Virus record (IMG/VR): IMGVR_UViG_3300032213_003470
Span: 1-40,605 of that record
Strand: one strand, 5' to 3'
Length of the DNA: 40,605 nt
Source of the DNA: a virus
This document shows positions 25,128 through 33,205 of the stretch, piece by piece; the stretch's first letter is position 1; each line of letters starts with the position of its first letter. Under the pieces are notes generated by a model that saw nothing but the letters and a program-made list of their open reading frames with translations, made no database searches and was not told the origin of the DNA. Position numbers and translations under genes: made by a program.

Positions 25128-27320
25128 TTAAGATCCCTTTTTATAGGCATTCTCTTTAATCTCAGGATATAACCTTTTTGGTAATCCAAGGTCTTTCCCT
25201 GGACTTTCATTATAGATGTCTTGATTGGAAAGGTTTTCGGTATTTGGCTGATCCTTAGCGTATACAGTTTCTTTAATAGATCCATATTCAACTTCGGAAT
25301 TTGGATAAACATCATCCTTTAATTCAGAATCTATTCTTTGATCTGGTGTATAAACTTTTTCTTTTATATCAGGGTATTTAATATCGCTATTCTTATAAAC
25401 ATCGTCTTTAATTGATGTATATTTTCTATCAGGAACCCCAAGATCTTTCCCAGGGGTTTGAGAATATAAATCATCCTTTATTGTATTATAGATTCTTCTA
25501 GGTAAGCCCAAATCTTCACCCGGAGTTTTAGGATAGATGTCTTCTTTTATAGCAGGATAAACTCTATCGGGAACTCCAAGTTCAGTGTTATCAGTATCTC
25601 CTCCAACACGTCTGTACTCATCATCCTTTATAACAGGATAAGCCCTAGCAGGCAATCCTAAATCTTTTCCTGGACTATTTAAATAAACATCATCAGAAAT
25701 TGCAGAACCAGAAATACTGGTCGGTGGGGTACTAGGAAAAACGTTTCCCTGTGCAGATCCTATTGCATTATTTGGATTGTTGTTAGGATAAACATCATCT
25801 TTCACCGTTGGGTATTGTCTTTCGTTAGGTCCTCCAAGACCTCTTGACTGAGGTCTATAATCACCAAAAGGATCCTTAACTTCTTTTATGCCACTAACAA
25901 GATCTTGCACTGAATTTAAAGATCTAATAGCATCGCTTAATCTAAATCCATAGGCATTTCCTAGTAATTGTTTTGTAACTATAGGTGATACCTGTTGCTG
26001 AACAACAGAAGCAACAGAATTTGTTATAAAATTGCTAGCTAGTTTTTTAAATACATTTAAATTATTATTTATTCCACCGCCAGATTGTAACATATGTGAT
26101 CCTACTAAATTCCAACTATCCTGAATTAATATAGGAGAAAAAGTAGATTCATTCTTTATAAGATCAGAAAGAATATTATATTGAAGCTTATATTCTTTTG
26201 CTGCTCCTACGTGGATCTTAAATGTGTTTTTGACTGGTGCTGCTCCTGGACCAACTGAATTATTAAGAGTTGTAAATGGATACGATTGATCAAAGTTAAA
26301 CTCGCATAGATCTAATTGATAAATCAAGATATAAGGTTCCATTCTTTCAAACGACTTTACAAATGATTCTAAATCAGTTTTTGGATTTTTAGATTCAGGA
26401 GAAGCTGTTTTTAAAATACCAGCAGATTGAGCAATATCTCTAATAGAATCAACAGCATTTCTAACACCAGGAAAATTAAACGGATTAAGTACATCAGCAA
26501 GATTCTTTTGAAGATCTATTTGTCTAATCTCTGTTACTATAATATACATTCTAAATTTGCGAAGATTATCAGGAATTAGCTGTCTATGATATTGATAATC
26601 ATATGTTGCTTTTCTGTATAACTCAGCCATTGCATTGATTCTAAGATCTATAGAATCCATACATTCAAACGTTAAAGTTCCAGATCTTTGTTCTCTCCCT
26701 TTAGTTCCGTCTATTTGTCTCTGTTGATCTACACTAAGTACTTTATCTAATCCAGAAATTGATTGGATAAACCATGGGCTTTTTTCATTTATACTAGTAA
26801 GTAAATTTCTAAAAGATGATAATGCAGCAGCTCTGTGTGAAATACCAGATTGAAATCTGTCAGAATCTCCTCCTGTTATTACTCTTCCTGTATTATCTAC
26901 ACTTCCTCCATATTCTCCATTTTCACTAGCACTTCTTCTTTCTCTTAAAAATCCTTCAGCAGTCATATAGTGCATGGCTTCGGTGTAATTAGGGTATTCC
27001 CCTATATTCATCTTCTGTCTAGAAAGATGGAAAAAATCGGTAGCACCATCATTCTTCATTGTTTTTCCATCACCGAATTTTCCTTTAGAAAGTAAAGGAC
27101 TAATTGGAAGAAATGTTGAAGGATCAACTAGACCACCATATCCAAAATCAAACATAATTCTAAAACCAGTATAGGTAGGATCTTCTTTTTGCCCAGATGA
27201 CGTAGATTTTAGTCCCTTTAAAAAAGCAGTTCTTTGCTTATCCACACCTGCATTTAATATCTGATTTTTATCAGTTATGCTACTAAAATTATCCTTAATT
27301 TCATTTAAAAAATTTGCCAT
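25128..27320 (-). CDS. Tail hub/tube-associated structural protein with C-terminal tandem repeats
   Basis: The 730-aa protein starts MANFLNEIKDNFSSITDK. Residues ~210-265 (TLTFECMDSIDLRINAMAEL, then PDNLRKFRMYIIVTEIRQ) resemble the core of tail-tube-fold proteins (gp19/gp48/gp54 class) as I remember them, which suggests a tube-initiator role; this is inference. Residues ~497-730 are at least nine degenerate repeats of about 20-24 residues built on YPxIKDDxY plus PGxDLGLPxR. The first 490 residues are ordinary globular sequence. The gene sits between the gp27-like hub (2-base gap) and the gp5-like spike, a position expected for central baseplate or tube proteins. The leader is A-rich (ATAAAA before ATG). 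Confidence 0.6.
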   Translation of the reverse strand: MANFLNEIKDNFSSITDKNQILNAGVDKQRTAFLKGLKSTSSGQKEDPTYTGFRIMFDFGYGGLVDPSTFLPISPLLSKGKFGDGKTMKNDGATDFFHLSRQKMNIGEYPNYTEAMHYMTAEGFLRERRSASENGEYGGSVDNTGRVITGGDSDRFQSGISHRAAALSSFRNLLTSINEKSPWFIQSISGLDKVLSVDQQRQIDGTKGREQRSGTLTFECMDSIDLRINAMAELYRKATYDYQYHRQLIPDNLRKFRMYIIVTEIRQIDLQKNLADVLNPFNFPGVRNAVDSIRDIAQSAGILKTASPESKNPKTDLESFVKSFERMEPYILIYQLDLCEFNFDQSYPFTTLNNSVGPGAAPVKNTFKIHVGAAKEYKLQYNILSDLIKNESTFSPILIQDSWNLVGSHMLQSGGGINNNLNVFKKLASNFITNSVASVVQQQVSPIVTKQLLGNAYGFRLSDAIRSLNSVQDLVSGIKEVKDPFGDYRPQSRGLGGPNERQYPTVKDDVYPNNNPNNAIGSAQGNVFPSTPPTSISGSAISDDVYLNSPGKDLGLPARAYPVIKDDEYRRVGGDTDNTELGVPDRVYPAIKEDIYPKTPGEDLGLPRRIYNTIKDDLYSQTPGKDLGVPDRKYTSIKDDVYKNSDIKYPDIKEKVYTPDQRIDSELKDDVYPNSEVEYGSIKETVYAKDQPNTENLSNQDIYNESPGKDLGLPKRLYPEIKENAYKKGS
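25131..25830 (-). repeat. Protein-level tandem repeats in the 730-aa gene
   Basis: About nine to eleven units of 20-24 residues at the C-terminus share a core (I/V)K(D/E)(D/E)xY, most preceded by YP or YT. In the fuller units a linker PGxDLGxPxR follows. Recognisable cores are TVKDDVY, VIKDDEY, AIKEDIY, TIKDDLY, SIKDDVY, DIKEKVY, ELKDDVY, SIKETVY and EIKENAY. The DNA copies have diverged, so this is an old or selected repeat rather than a recent duplication. Confidence 0.8.
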
Positions 27321-27322
27321 TT

Positions 27323-28846
27323 TTATCTAGTTACTGCTGGCTCAGGATCAGATCCTCTACCATCATTAATTAACCATTCTCTTTTACCAAGCAGGAATGA
27401 TTGCTTTATTTTACCATCTATATACTCAACATAAGATCCCATGATCATATAAACGCCACTTAAAAATTTATTGTCTACTTTTTTTCCTATTTCGTGTTGC
27501 TCGTTGTCTATTGGGGGTTGTTTGTTGCTCTCTTGCGAGTTTACCCTAGCTTGTGTTGCTCCAGCATGAACTATTCTTGTTGGAACTGTTTGACCTCTAT
27601 AAACCCAAGGAACAAACGAATGCATCTGAGCTTCTAAATAGACTTTAAAATTTTCATACTTATTTAATTTATTCTGAATTAACGCTTGTTGAAAATTTTT
27701 GTGCTGGTTTTCACCATATTGTGTTCCTACCCAAGTTTTTTTAGTCTCCTTTTTATAAACATCCTCGTTTGCCCTACCTTTAAATAATATACTACTATAA
27801 TCTAGATTTTTTTGAGTGACATACTCTACTTTATATTTTACAAACTTATTAAGAGGCTTATCGCTAACTAATTTAGTATCATAAAATTGAAGATCTCTAG
27901 AATATCCAAAATTGTTTGCTATGTAGCCAGATGAGTTTTTAACAGAGTACGCATTTATAAAAAATGGATACTTTTTATAGAAATAATCATTAGTAAAGAA
28001 TAGGGGTAATTTTACCTCAGCAGGTTTAACGCTTCCGTCCAATCCTCCCGAAAGATCATTCTCTGTACCTATTGCCTGAAGAACCCTAGTTTCGTCTTTA
28101 CTCTTCTCAAGTAATTGCTTTTTTAAATTAACAAAATTTAAAACATAATATTGATCAATCCACCAATCAAAAAAATCTTCCTCCCCTTTCCATGATGATT
28201 CACAGACATCGTTTATAAATTTATAAAGGGTTTTGGAAGGGCAAAGCCAATTCATTTTATCATCAGTGTTTTTTTCGTTAGAAGCAAAACCTAGACCAAG
28301 ATCTTTTGAAATTTGCCTTAATACCTCAAATGCTGTTTTGTCATTAAATGATTTAGACACGTGTTGAAATATTCCCGGAATTCTCATTTGAGATTTAATA
28401 GTAAACGAAGTGTTATTTCCATTAGCCCTATTCTCTTCACCCATGTATTTTTCTTCCAACATGGTGAATTGACTTAAAACCTCGGTAACTAATAGGTCAA
28501 TTCTAATTGGTTTATAAAGTTCTGAAGTAGATCTAATATACAAAGAAACTAAATCTCCATCTTTAGGATAAGAAGTGTATAGAAAAGATTCATCCTGAGG
28601 TGTAAACCTAAATATTAATTGAGGTATTTTATCAGTTAGATCTAAACGAAAAAAACTAAGGTCCCTAACAAGATAATTATTAATCATAATCATAGGAATT
28701 CCGAATCCAGTTTCAATTTCGGTTTTACTTCCTATTCTTTCTACCTTCTGTTTATCTTTATGATTAATCTCATCTATAATAGAAAGCTCATCAAGAACTA
28801 TCGTTTCTTTATCTAACTGAAGAATTGTTTTTTTACTGTCTATCAT
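27323..28846 (-). CDS. gp27: Baseplate hub protein, gp27 / late control D-like
   Basis: The 507-aa protein fits the trimeric hub family (T4 gp27, P2 gpD) that holds the spike. The N-terminal barrel region contains DLSFFRLDLTDKIPQLIFRF and GDLVSLYIRS. The middle has the hallmark sequence MRIPGIFQHVSKSFNDKTAF, EVLRQISKDLGLGFASN, and then WLCPSKTLYKFINDVCESSW. This combines a short-helix domain with the conserved W-x-x-P/Y and F-I-x-x-V pattern of these hubs. A WWIDQYYVLNFVNL strand follows, and the C-terminal part is another barrel. It overlaps the LysM/gp53-like gene by four bases (ATGA) and is followed by the tube-associated and spike genes, the expected order for a central hub. T4 gp27 is 391 aa, so this version is longer. 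Confidence 0.75.
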   Translation of the reverse strand: MIDSKKTILQLDKETIVLDELSIIDEINHKDKQKVERIGSKTEIETGFGIPMIMINNYLVRDLSFFRLDLTDKIPQLIFRFTPQDESFLYTSYPKDGDLVSLYIRSTSELYKPIRIDLLVTEVLSQFTMLEEKYMGEENRANGNNTSFTIKSQMRIPGIFQHVSKSFNDKTAFEVLRQISKDLGLGFASNEKNTDDKMNWLCPSKTLYKFINDVCESSWKGEEDFFDWWIDQYYVLNFVNLKKQLLEKSKDETRVLQAIGTENDLSGGLDGSVKPAEVKLPLFFTNDYFYKKYPFFINAYSVKNSSGYIANNFGYSRDLQFYDTKLVSDKPLNKFVKYKVEYVTQKNLDYSSILFKGRANEDVYKKETKKTWVGTQYGENQHKNFQQALIQNKLNKYENFKVYLEAQMHSFVPWVYRGQTVPTRIVHAGATQARVNSQESNKQPPIDNEQHEIGKKVDNKFLSGVYMIMGSYVEYIDGKIKQSFLLGKREWLINDGRGSDPEPAVTR

Positions 28847-29475
28847 GATTCAAAAATTTGTCTCTGAGCAAATCTTGATTTAATTGTTGCTAATGATTTA
28901 TTCTGTTGAATTCTTGTCCTACATACACCTATATCAGATCCGAATATTAACTTGCCGTCTTCAACTCTGAATTGCTCTGATCCATCTTGTGTAACATTAG
29001 GAGGAAGAGGATTTTGTGTGGCAGAAGATGAACCTTGCGGGGTTCCTCCTGCTGCAGCAGCCTCACTTATGCTAACAGCATTTAAGTATTCTTTTCTTGT
29101 TTCAGATATTTTAGATATTCTATCCTGTAACTCTTTTCTGAAGGATTTCCTAATATCTTGAGGTTCTTCCCCCTGTGGTCTTCTACTTAGCTTATTAATA
29201 GTCTCTGTATCTGGGATGAATAAAAATTCATTAACATCAAGAGAAAAAGGATTACCTATTGAGTTTAATTTTAATAAAGTTCCTATCCTATTATGACTGC
29301 CACAAAGCATATGAGCAGCAAGATCAGCTCTCATTACCATTTCTTCATTGGTAAAAATAAATTTAGAAAATCCAGGAATAACATCAGGATCCACCGATCT
29401 AGCGGTTATGTCCATAATAGTCTGCCCATTAATAATAACCTCCGGTTTGTTTTCTAAAACATCTATATCAATCAT
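28843..29475 (-). CDS. LysM-like baseplate protein, possible gp53 counterpart
   Basis: The 210-aa protein has an N-terminal beta segment, then a LysM-like stretch at about residues 45-90: MRADLAAHMLCGSHNRIGTL, followed by LKLNSIGNPFSLDVNEFLFI and PD. The N-P-x-x-L/I, G/E-x-x-L-x-I-P ending is typical of LysM-type tail proteins; T4 gp53 has such a fold. A helical segment (DIRKSFRKELQDRISKISE) and an Ala/Gly/Ser/Pro/Gln linker near 140-165 follow. The C-terminal ~45 residues (FRVEDGKLIFGSDIGVCRTR) may dock onto the neighbouring hub. It overlaps the gp27-like gene (ATGA). In T4, gp53 clamps wedges together. Similar short LysM proteins next to hub genes in other tails join spike to tube, so the exact role is unsure. 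Confidence 0.6.
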   Translation of the reverse strand: MIDIDVLENKPEVIINGQTIMDITARSVDPDVIPGFSKFIFTNEEMVMRADLAAHMLCGSHNRIGTLLKLNSIGNPFSLDVNEFLFIPDTETINKLSRRPQGEEPQDIRKSFRKELQDRISKISETRKEYLNAVSISEAAAAGGTPQGSSSATQNPLPPNVTQDGSEQFRVEDGKLIFGSDIGVCRTRIQQNKSLATIKSRFAQRQIFES

Positions 29476-29484
29476 ATTCTATTT

Positions 29485-31350
29485 TTATAATCCTAATTGT
29501 GTTCCAAAGTTTCCGGCAAGTGCCTGAGCCCCGTCTCTTACGTCTTTACCAATAGTACCCTGTGTATCAATACCAGTTGATGCACCAACCTGAGCATTCT
29601 TAGATGCATCTGAAATTGGAAATTTACCAAGATAAAGCCTACCATTACCTCTGTTAAACATACTTTCAAAGTCACCTCTATGTTTTGTTCTTGCTGCTTT
29701 CATTGAAAAAACTGCTGTCATTTCCGTTGGAAAATCATCAGGGCCTAATGTATTATTAAAGTTAATTTTAACTTTCTCGCAAATTAAATTACCCATCATT
29801 GCTATAGGATTTAAAGGATTTCCTACCACAACGTGCCATTCCCCTGTTGGATATCCAGAAAGCATAATAGGTTCATAATATAAATTGTTAAGCATCTCAC
29901 TAGTTAGCATAACAGTAAGAGTTTTGTAAAGCTGTCCATTTTTAGAAAGAGGCTTTCCGTTACTTAACCCAGAAAGTTCAGTCTGAGCTTTTGATAATGT
30001 TCCTTCTAATCCTTTTATTTTTTTCTTTACTTCTTCCCCGAATTTAAGCTTCATCATATCATTTAAAAACTCAACAGGATTTGTTAAATGTTTAACATAT
30101 CCTTTTGATCCCCCAGGAAATCCTATTCCTTGTCTATTTGAATTAACTAAAAGTTGTGGTGCTAAAAATTTACCATAATCACTTCCTATTGCTAATAAAT
30201 TAGCAAAGAGATCAATAAACATCATTCGGCTGTTTACCTCTCCAACACTAGTTAAACTATACGTAAATTTTAGACTAAAGGTTTGTTCTCCACCCGTAAA
30301 TCCTACTCCTCTTACGTACATGCTATTAACAGTGTTAACGTCAACAAAAATTCTCTGACTTAAAGGACCATCACCGGTTGTTAGTTTTTCTAAAAGGGTT
30401 CTTCTTATTTTAAGTTCATTATTATCAGGATCTGTTATTACACCAACACCATTACTTATTTTATTTAGACTACCAAAAGCCTCACTACCTACTATTGCCT
30501 CCAGGTATTTGCCATAAGTACTTCCTAAAAAACCTTTATCATTACCTTCCGCTGACATTTTGGTTTTTTGTCCCTTTGGTTCCCATTTTAATCCGGTTTC
30601 AACGTTTAATATGGAATCTAGGGTATTTCCTGTGTCTCCACCAAAATATGTAACAGCTTGGGCAATCGGAAGAGCTGCGCCATCTTTGATCATTTGTTCG
30701 CTGGTAAGCCCGCCATTATCAACAAAATTTCCTTTTATTTCATCGCCTTGTTGTGATGGTTCAATTCTGGGTGCATTCGTAGGCACTCTTAAATTGTCCA
30801 TAACGGGCGTGGGAAATCTTCTTAGTGTTATCATCCTATTATTAGGAATAACACCGTAGTGCTTGCAAAAAATGAAGTCTTTGACGTTATAAGGCTGGGA
30901 AACATATGGGCTGTTAGGCTTTAGATACGCCCCACTAGATGTGGTTGTTTTAATTATAGCTTGAGCAGTTGGGTTTCTACTTACCTCCGGTGTTACTCTT
31001 TGGTTATTAGCATAAGTCTCAGACTTAATATAGCTCATTTTTCCCCCACCGCCCTCACCAGACTTTAAATCTCCTATAACATGATAATTGAATAAGCCTA
31101 ATCTGCCATCTTCAGAGGATTGGGCCTCATAAAATAAAGATGAGGGTAATCTAGTAACAGCATCACTCTGATTTTCAAAAACACCATATTCTTTATCAGA
31201 GTCAAAGCTATAAATGTTCTTCTTAACTGCCTCTGATCTATCCACAAGATCGTCCTTAAAAGTCCCAGTATTAGAAATAACATTAGTTACTGACGTAGCT
31301 CTTATGACTGCCTCGTTTCGAACATTAAAAACAAAATCAAATAATCCCAC
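29485..31350 (-). CDS. Virion structural protein, tail/baseplate, unknown family
   Basis: The 621-aa protein starts at a GTG (MGLFDFVFNVRNEAVIRA). I do not recognise a named family. Segments such as DFIFCKHYGVIPNNRMITLR, RFPTPVMDNLRVPT and GFTGGEQTFSLKFTYSLTSV look like tail/baseplate sequence. So does the C-terminal block GEWHVVVGNPLNPIAMMGNL, NFNNTLGPDDFPTEMTAVFS and SMFNRGNGRLYLGKFP. The last ~120 residues suggest a tube-like beta domain, with conserved-looking GNP, LGPDDFPTE and MFNRGNGR. It is the first large gene of the hub group, 10 bases before the LysM-like gene, and has a 52-base spacer upstream containing an ATATATAA motif. A tube-terminal or baseplate-tube junction role is plausible but unproven. 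Confidence 0.6.
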   Translation of the reverse strand: MGLFDFVFNVRNEAVIRATSVTNVISNTGTFKDDLVDRSEAVKKNIYSFDSDKEYGVFENQSDAVTRLPSSLFYEAQSSEDGRLGLFNYHVIGDLKSGEGGGGKMSYIKSETYANNQRVTPEVSRNPTAQAIIKTTTSSGAYLKPNSPYVSQPYNVKDFIFCKHYGVIPNNRMITLRRFPTPVMDNLRVPTNAPRIEPSQQGDEIKGNFVDNGGLTSEQMIKDGAALPIAQAVTYFGGDTGNTLDSILNVETGLKWEPKGQKTKMSAEGNDKGFLGSTYGKYLEAIVGSEAFGSLNKISNGVGVITDPDNNELKIRRTLLEKLTTGDGPLSQRIFVDVNTVNSMYVRGVGFTGGEQTFSLKFTYSLTSVGEVNSRMMFIDLFANLLAIGSDYGKFLAPQLLVNSNRQGIGFPGGSKGYVKHLTNPVEFLNDMMKLKFGEEVKKKIKGLEGTLSKAQTELSGLSNGKPLSKNGQLYKTLTVMLTSEMLNNLYYEPIMLSGYPTGEWHVVVGNPLNPIAMMGNLICEKVKINFNNTLGPDDFPTEMTAVFSMKAARTKHRGDFESMFNRGNGRLYLGKFPISDASKNAQVGASTGIDTQGTIGKDVRDGAQALAGNFGTQLGL

Positions 31351-31370
31351 GGCTTATAATTACTATTTAA

Positions 31371-31385
31371 GTTATATATTCCTAA
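31371..31385 (-). promoter_or_regulatory. Candidate promoter-like TATATA motif before the 621-aa gene
   Basis: In the 52-base gap before the GTG at 31350 the minus strand reads TTAGGAATATATAAC, ending 20 bases before the start. It shares AGGA(A)TATATA with the motifs before 32529 (minus) and 33206 (plus). Distance to the start is suitable for a late-type -10 element. No -35 partner was found by eye. Confidence 0.35.
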
Positions 31386-31402
31386 AATGGGATACTCTTA
31401 AA

Positions 31403-31741
31403 TTAAATGCTGTATATCTCTATTTGGGCAGGGCCTAGTTTAAACTCTAGGAGAAGATCCTTAAAGGATTTAATTGAATTTTTGGAGGGTTCTTTGATAG
31501 TTATAAAGATTTTTGAAGGATTAGTGGTCTTAAAGGACTCTATTTTCTTAACTATCATTTGGTTTAATATCCAATATTGAATATCACTAAGATCTTTATC
31601 GCCGAAGCTTTCAGAGATAATCTTAGTTACATCTATATAGGACACTTTCTCGTTATCTGGCAGTGACTTTTTAATTTCACGGTAGCTAAGAGAAGTAAGA
31701 TGTATTTTTACTAGGGGTTTCTTATTCTGGATTTTCTCCAC
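31403..31741 (-). CDS. Small unknown protein upstream of the hub genes
   Basis: The 112-aa protein starts at a GTG (MEKIQNKKPLVKIHLTSLSY) inside the 3' end of the 93-aa gene, overlapping by 20 bases. No good later start exists, so the overlap is likely real. The sequence alternates helices and strands (DIQYWILNQMIVKKIESF, then SKIFITIKEP) and looks like a compact alpha/beta domain. No family was recognised. Its place ahead of hub genes suits an assembly chaperone, which T4 also encodes near its hub genes (gp26, gp51), but there is no motif to support that. Confidence 0.6.
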   Translation of the reverse strand: MEKIQNKKPLVKIHLTSLSYREIKKSLPDNEKVSYIDVTKIISESFGDKDLSDIQYWILNQMIVKKIESFKTTNPSKIFITIKEPSKNSIKSFKDLLLEFKLGPAQIEIYSI

Positions 31742-32003
31742 TTATAATTTGTTGTTTGAAGTCTTCTAACCCCCAATCTGGAGAATTAGTTGGTGCCAAG
31801 GGCTGGGTTTCTTCTAAGTCTTCGATTTTTTCTGAATTAATTCTATTATTTTCTAAATTCTGCAAATGCTGTAGATGTATCATTTTTCCAAATTCGCTAG
31901 ATCTTTTAAATCTTTCTGACATTTGAACCAGGGTTTCTTTTTTCTTCATTAAACCCATTGCCTTGACCATGGAGCGTCTTTCTCTTCTTGAAGGAAAATT
32001 CAT
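31722..32003 (-). CDS. Small basic/helical unknown protein
   Basis: The 93-aa protein has a very basic N-terminus (MNFPSRRERRSMVKAMGLMK), a helical middle (QMSERFKRSSEFGKMIHLQH) and an acidic C-terminus with a Pro-rich turn (EETQPLAPTNSPDWGLEDF). Such charge polarity occurs in small phage assembly or scaffolding factors, but no family was recognised. It lies 7 bases after the Nudix gene and overlaps the next gene by 20 bases, so it is part of the same operon. The ATG has a TTAAAC-type AT-rich leader. Confidence 0.6.
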   Translation of the reverse strand: MNFPSRRERRSMVKAMGLMKKKETLVQMSERFKRSSEFGKMIHLQHLQNLENNRINSEKIEDLEETQPLAPTNSPDWGLEDFKQQIISGENPE

Positions 32004-32010
32004 ATAATGT

Positions 32011-32529
32011 TTAAATTAGTTTGTTTTGAAATATTTTTAAAAATAGGCAAGATATTAGGGCATCGTCTATGTTTAGAGCATCATTTAAAGAAACAAGTGA
32101 AAATTTACTATTTTTTTCACTTTCTGAGCCATCCCCTAGTTTATCCTCTCTTTCGAGACCGGTAACATCAACGCCAAATGCTGGATTACCGTTCACTACC
32201 AATTTGGATGATTGTATATTACCTAAAAAATCCCATTTTTCGGTGTCCTCAACGACATAGCCTGATTCTTCAGTCAATTCTCTTTTTGCTGTCGCTAGAA
32301 TATCAACATCAGATTTTTCAGGCGATCCTGTTATAACAGTTTTAATCATTCTCTCCTCCTTTATATCAGAGGGTTCGGAAATAAGTCCTATCGATTTAGG
32401 ATTTCCGTTCTCGTCTATGGTATAGGGGAGAATCATTACTGATGGGTTTTTTTGTTTAATTCCAACCCTTCCTTTGTTTTCTATCACCTGGATATAATTA
32501 TTCTGGAATAGAATCTTGGGATCTGACAT
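32011..32529 (-). CDS. Nudix hydrolase
   Basis: The 172-aa protein carries a Nudix box ending in RELTEESGY at residues 83-91, which fits RE-U-x-EE-x-G-U exactly and supplies the metal-binding Glu84, Glu87 and Glu88. The first half is irregular: the Gly is one residue farther away than usual and the position normally Glu is Val or Asp. Nudix enzymes cleave nucleoside diphosphates linked to another group (NDP-sugars, NADH, caps, oxidised dNTPs); the substrate cannot be read from the sequence. The N-terminal beta-strands (FQNNYIQVIENKGRVGIKQK) are as in ADP-ribose-type family members. The start overlaps the upstream gene by 32 bases. It is the only clear nucleotide enzyme in the structural operon. 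Confidence 0.85.
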   Translation of the reverse strand: MSDPKILFQNNYIQVIENKGRVGIKQKNPSVMILPYTIDENGNPKSIGLISEPSDIKEERMIKTVITGSPEKSDVDILATAKRELTEESGYVVEDTEKWDFLGNIQSSKLVVNGNPAFGVDVTGLEREDKLGDGSESEKNSKFSLVSLNDALNIDDALISCLFLKIFQNKLI

Positions 32530-33088
32530 TTTTTTGAGATGTAATTGTTTTTTGCTTTTTATATATATCCTTTATAGATTCCCTCAGAGATTGGCGTACT
32601 ACCTCTATATCAAGGTCTTTAGTAACATACTCTAAAATATCCCTTTCAGCTTCATCAAATGAGCCCATTAAAACGTCCCATAAACTTCTAGGAGGTAGAT
32701 TGATGCTGAGCTTTAGATCAACATCTACCCAGTTTTCTTTTTGCTTTGCTAAAAGAGCAAAAATAGGATTTCCCTCTACTGCTTGAGTTTTAATTTCCTG
32801 GGCATCTCTCTTTTTTACCCCCTTGTTTTGGGAAAGATCTGTTTGGGATACTAGCTTAACATCGGACGTTGGAATTATTTCTTCAAACCCCCTTTCAACC
32901 TTAATCATATACTCATCTAATAGATCTAATGCTATTCTAGATTTATCCGAAAATAAGATGTATTTTCTTCCACCTTCCTCTATTAAATCTTCAAAATGTT
33001 GAGTTTGTGAAATATTATCCCCTTTTATCCACTGATACGAAAAAACGGAATATTCTTCCCTCAATTCGGAAATATCCTTATCTGTCAT
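32498..33088 (-). CDS. Unknown protein at the head of the tail operon
   Basis: The product is 196 aa from the ATG at 33088 (MTDKDISELREEYSVFSYQW), or 207 aa from an in-frame ATG at 33121. I prefer the inner start because the extra MFKKLKKIIQI adds only a basic patch. Residues ~105-180 look like a compact domain: GNPIFALLAKQKENWVDVDL, LSINLPPRSLWDVLMGSFDE and RDILEYVTKDLDIEVVRQSL. The ending is Lys/Gln-rich and probably flexible. The P-x-x-LL, SLNLPP and SFDE features recall small phage proteins near tail genes, but I cannot name a family. It is divergent from the plus-strand DUF5824 gene over ~117 bases and overlaps the Nudix gene by 32 bases. It is the first gene of the 33-kb to 6-kb minus-strand run. 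Confidence 0.65.
   Translation of the reverse strand: MTDKDISELREEYSVFSYQWIKGDNISQTQHFEDLIEEGGRKYILFSDKSRIALDLLDEYMIKVERGFEEIIPTSDVKLVSQTDLSQNKGVKKRDAQEIKTQAVEGNPIFALLAKQKENWVDVDLKLSINLPPRSLWDVLMGSFDEAERDILEYVTKDLDIEVVRQSLRESIKDIYKKQKTITSQKNVRSQDSIPE
32556..32575 (-). promoter_or_regulatory. Candidate promoter-like TATATA motif before the Nudix gene
   Basis: Within the 3' end of the upstream gene the minus strand reads AAAGGATATATATAAAAA, ending 27 bases before the Nudix ATG. It is almost the same as AGGATATATAAAAA before the plus-strand gene at 33206. An internal promoter for the Nudix gene and genes downstream is possible; this is pattern-based only. Confidence 0.3.
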
Positions 33089-33186
33089 AATTTGTATTAT
33101 TTTCTTGAGTTTTTTGAACATGCGGCCATGAAGGCTTTTATTTTCTTTCTTCCAGTTTATTATAGAAGATTAAAAGCATTTATTTC

Positions 33187-33200
33187 AGGATATATAAAAA
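33187..33200 (+). promoter_or_regulatory. Candidate TATATA motif before the DUF5824 gene
   Basis: The plus strand reads AGGATATATAAAAA, ending 5 bases before the ATG at 33206. The match with the minus-strand motif at 32556-32575 is striking. The short distance to the start would make a transcript from here leaderless or nearly so. Alternatively it could be part of an A-rich translation start region, with AGGA too far from the ATG to be a normal Shine-Dalgarno. Confidence 0.25.
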
Positions 33201-33205
33201 CAATT

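Noticed and set aside
25112-25315. 67-codon minus-strand frame overlapping the end of the 730-aa gene
   Set aside because: It is an out-of-frame shadow of the tandem-repeat region and has no recognisable domain.
33092-33205. Longer DUF5824 protein from TTG 33092 or ATG 33128
   Set aside because: The extra sequence is aromatic and hydrophobic, overlaps the divergent gene's alternative start, and is unlike the basic remainder. The ATG at 33206 is preferred, though the TATATA motif just before it leaves some doubt.
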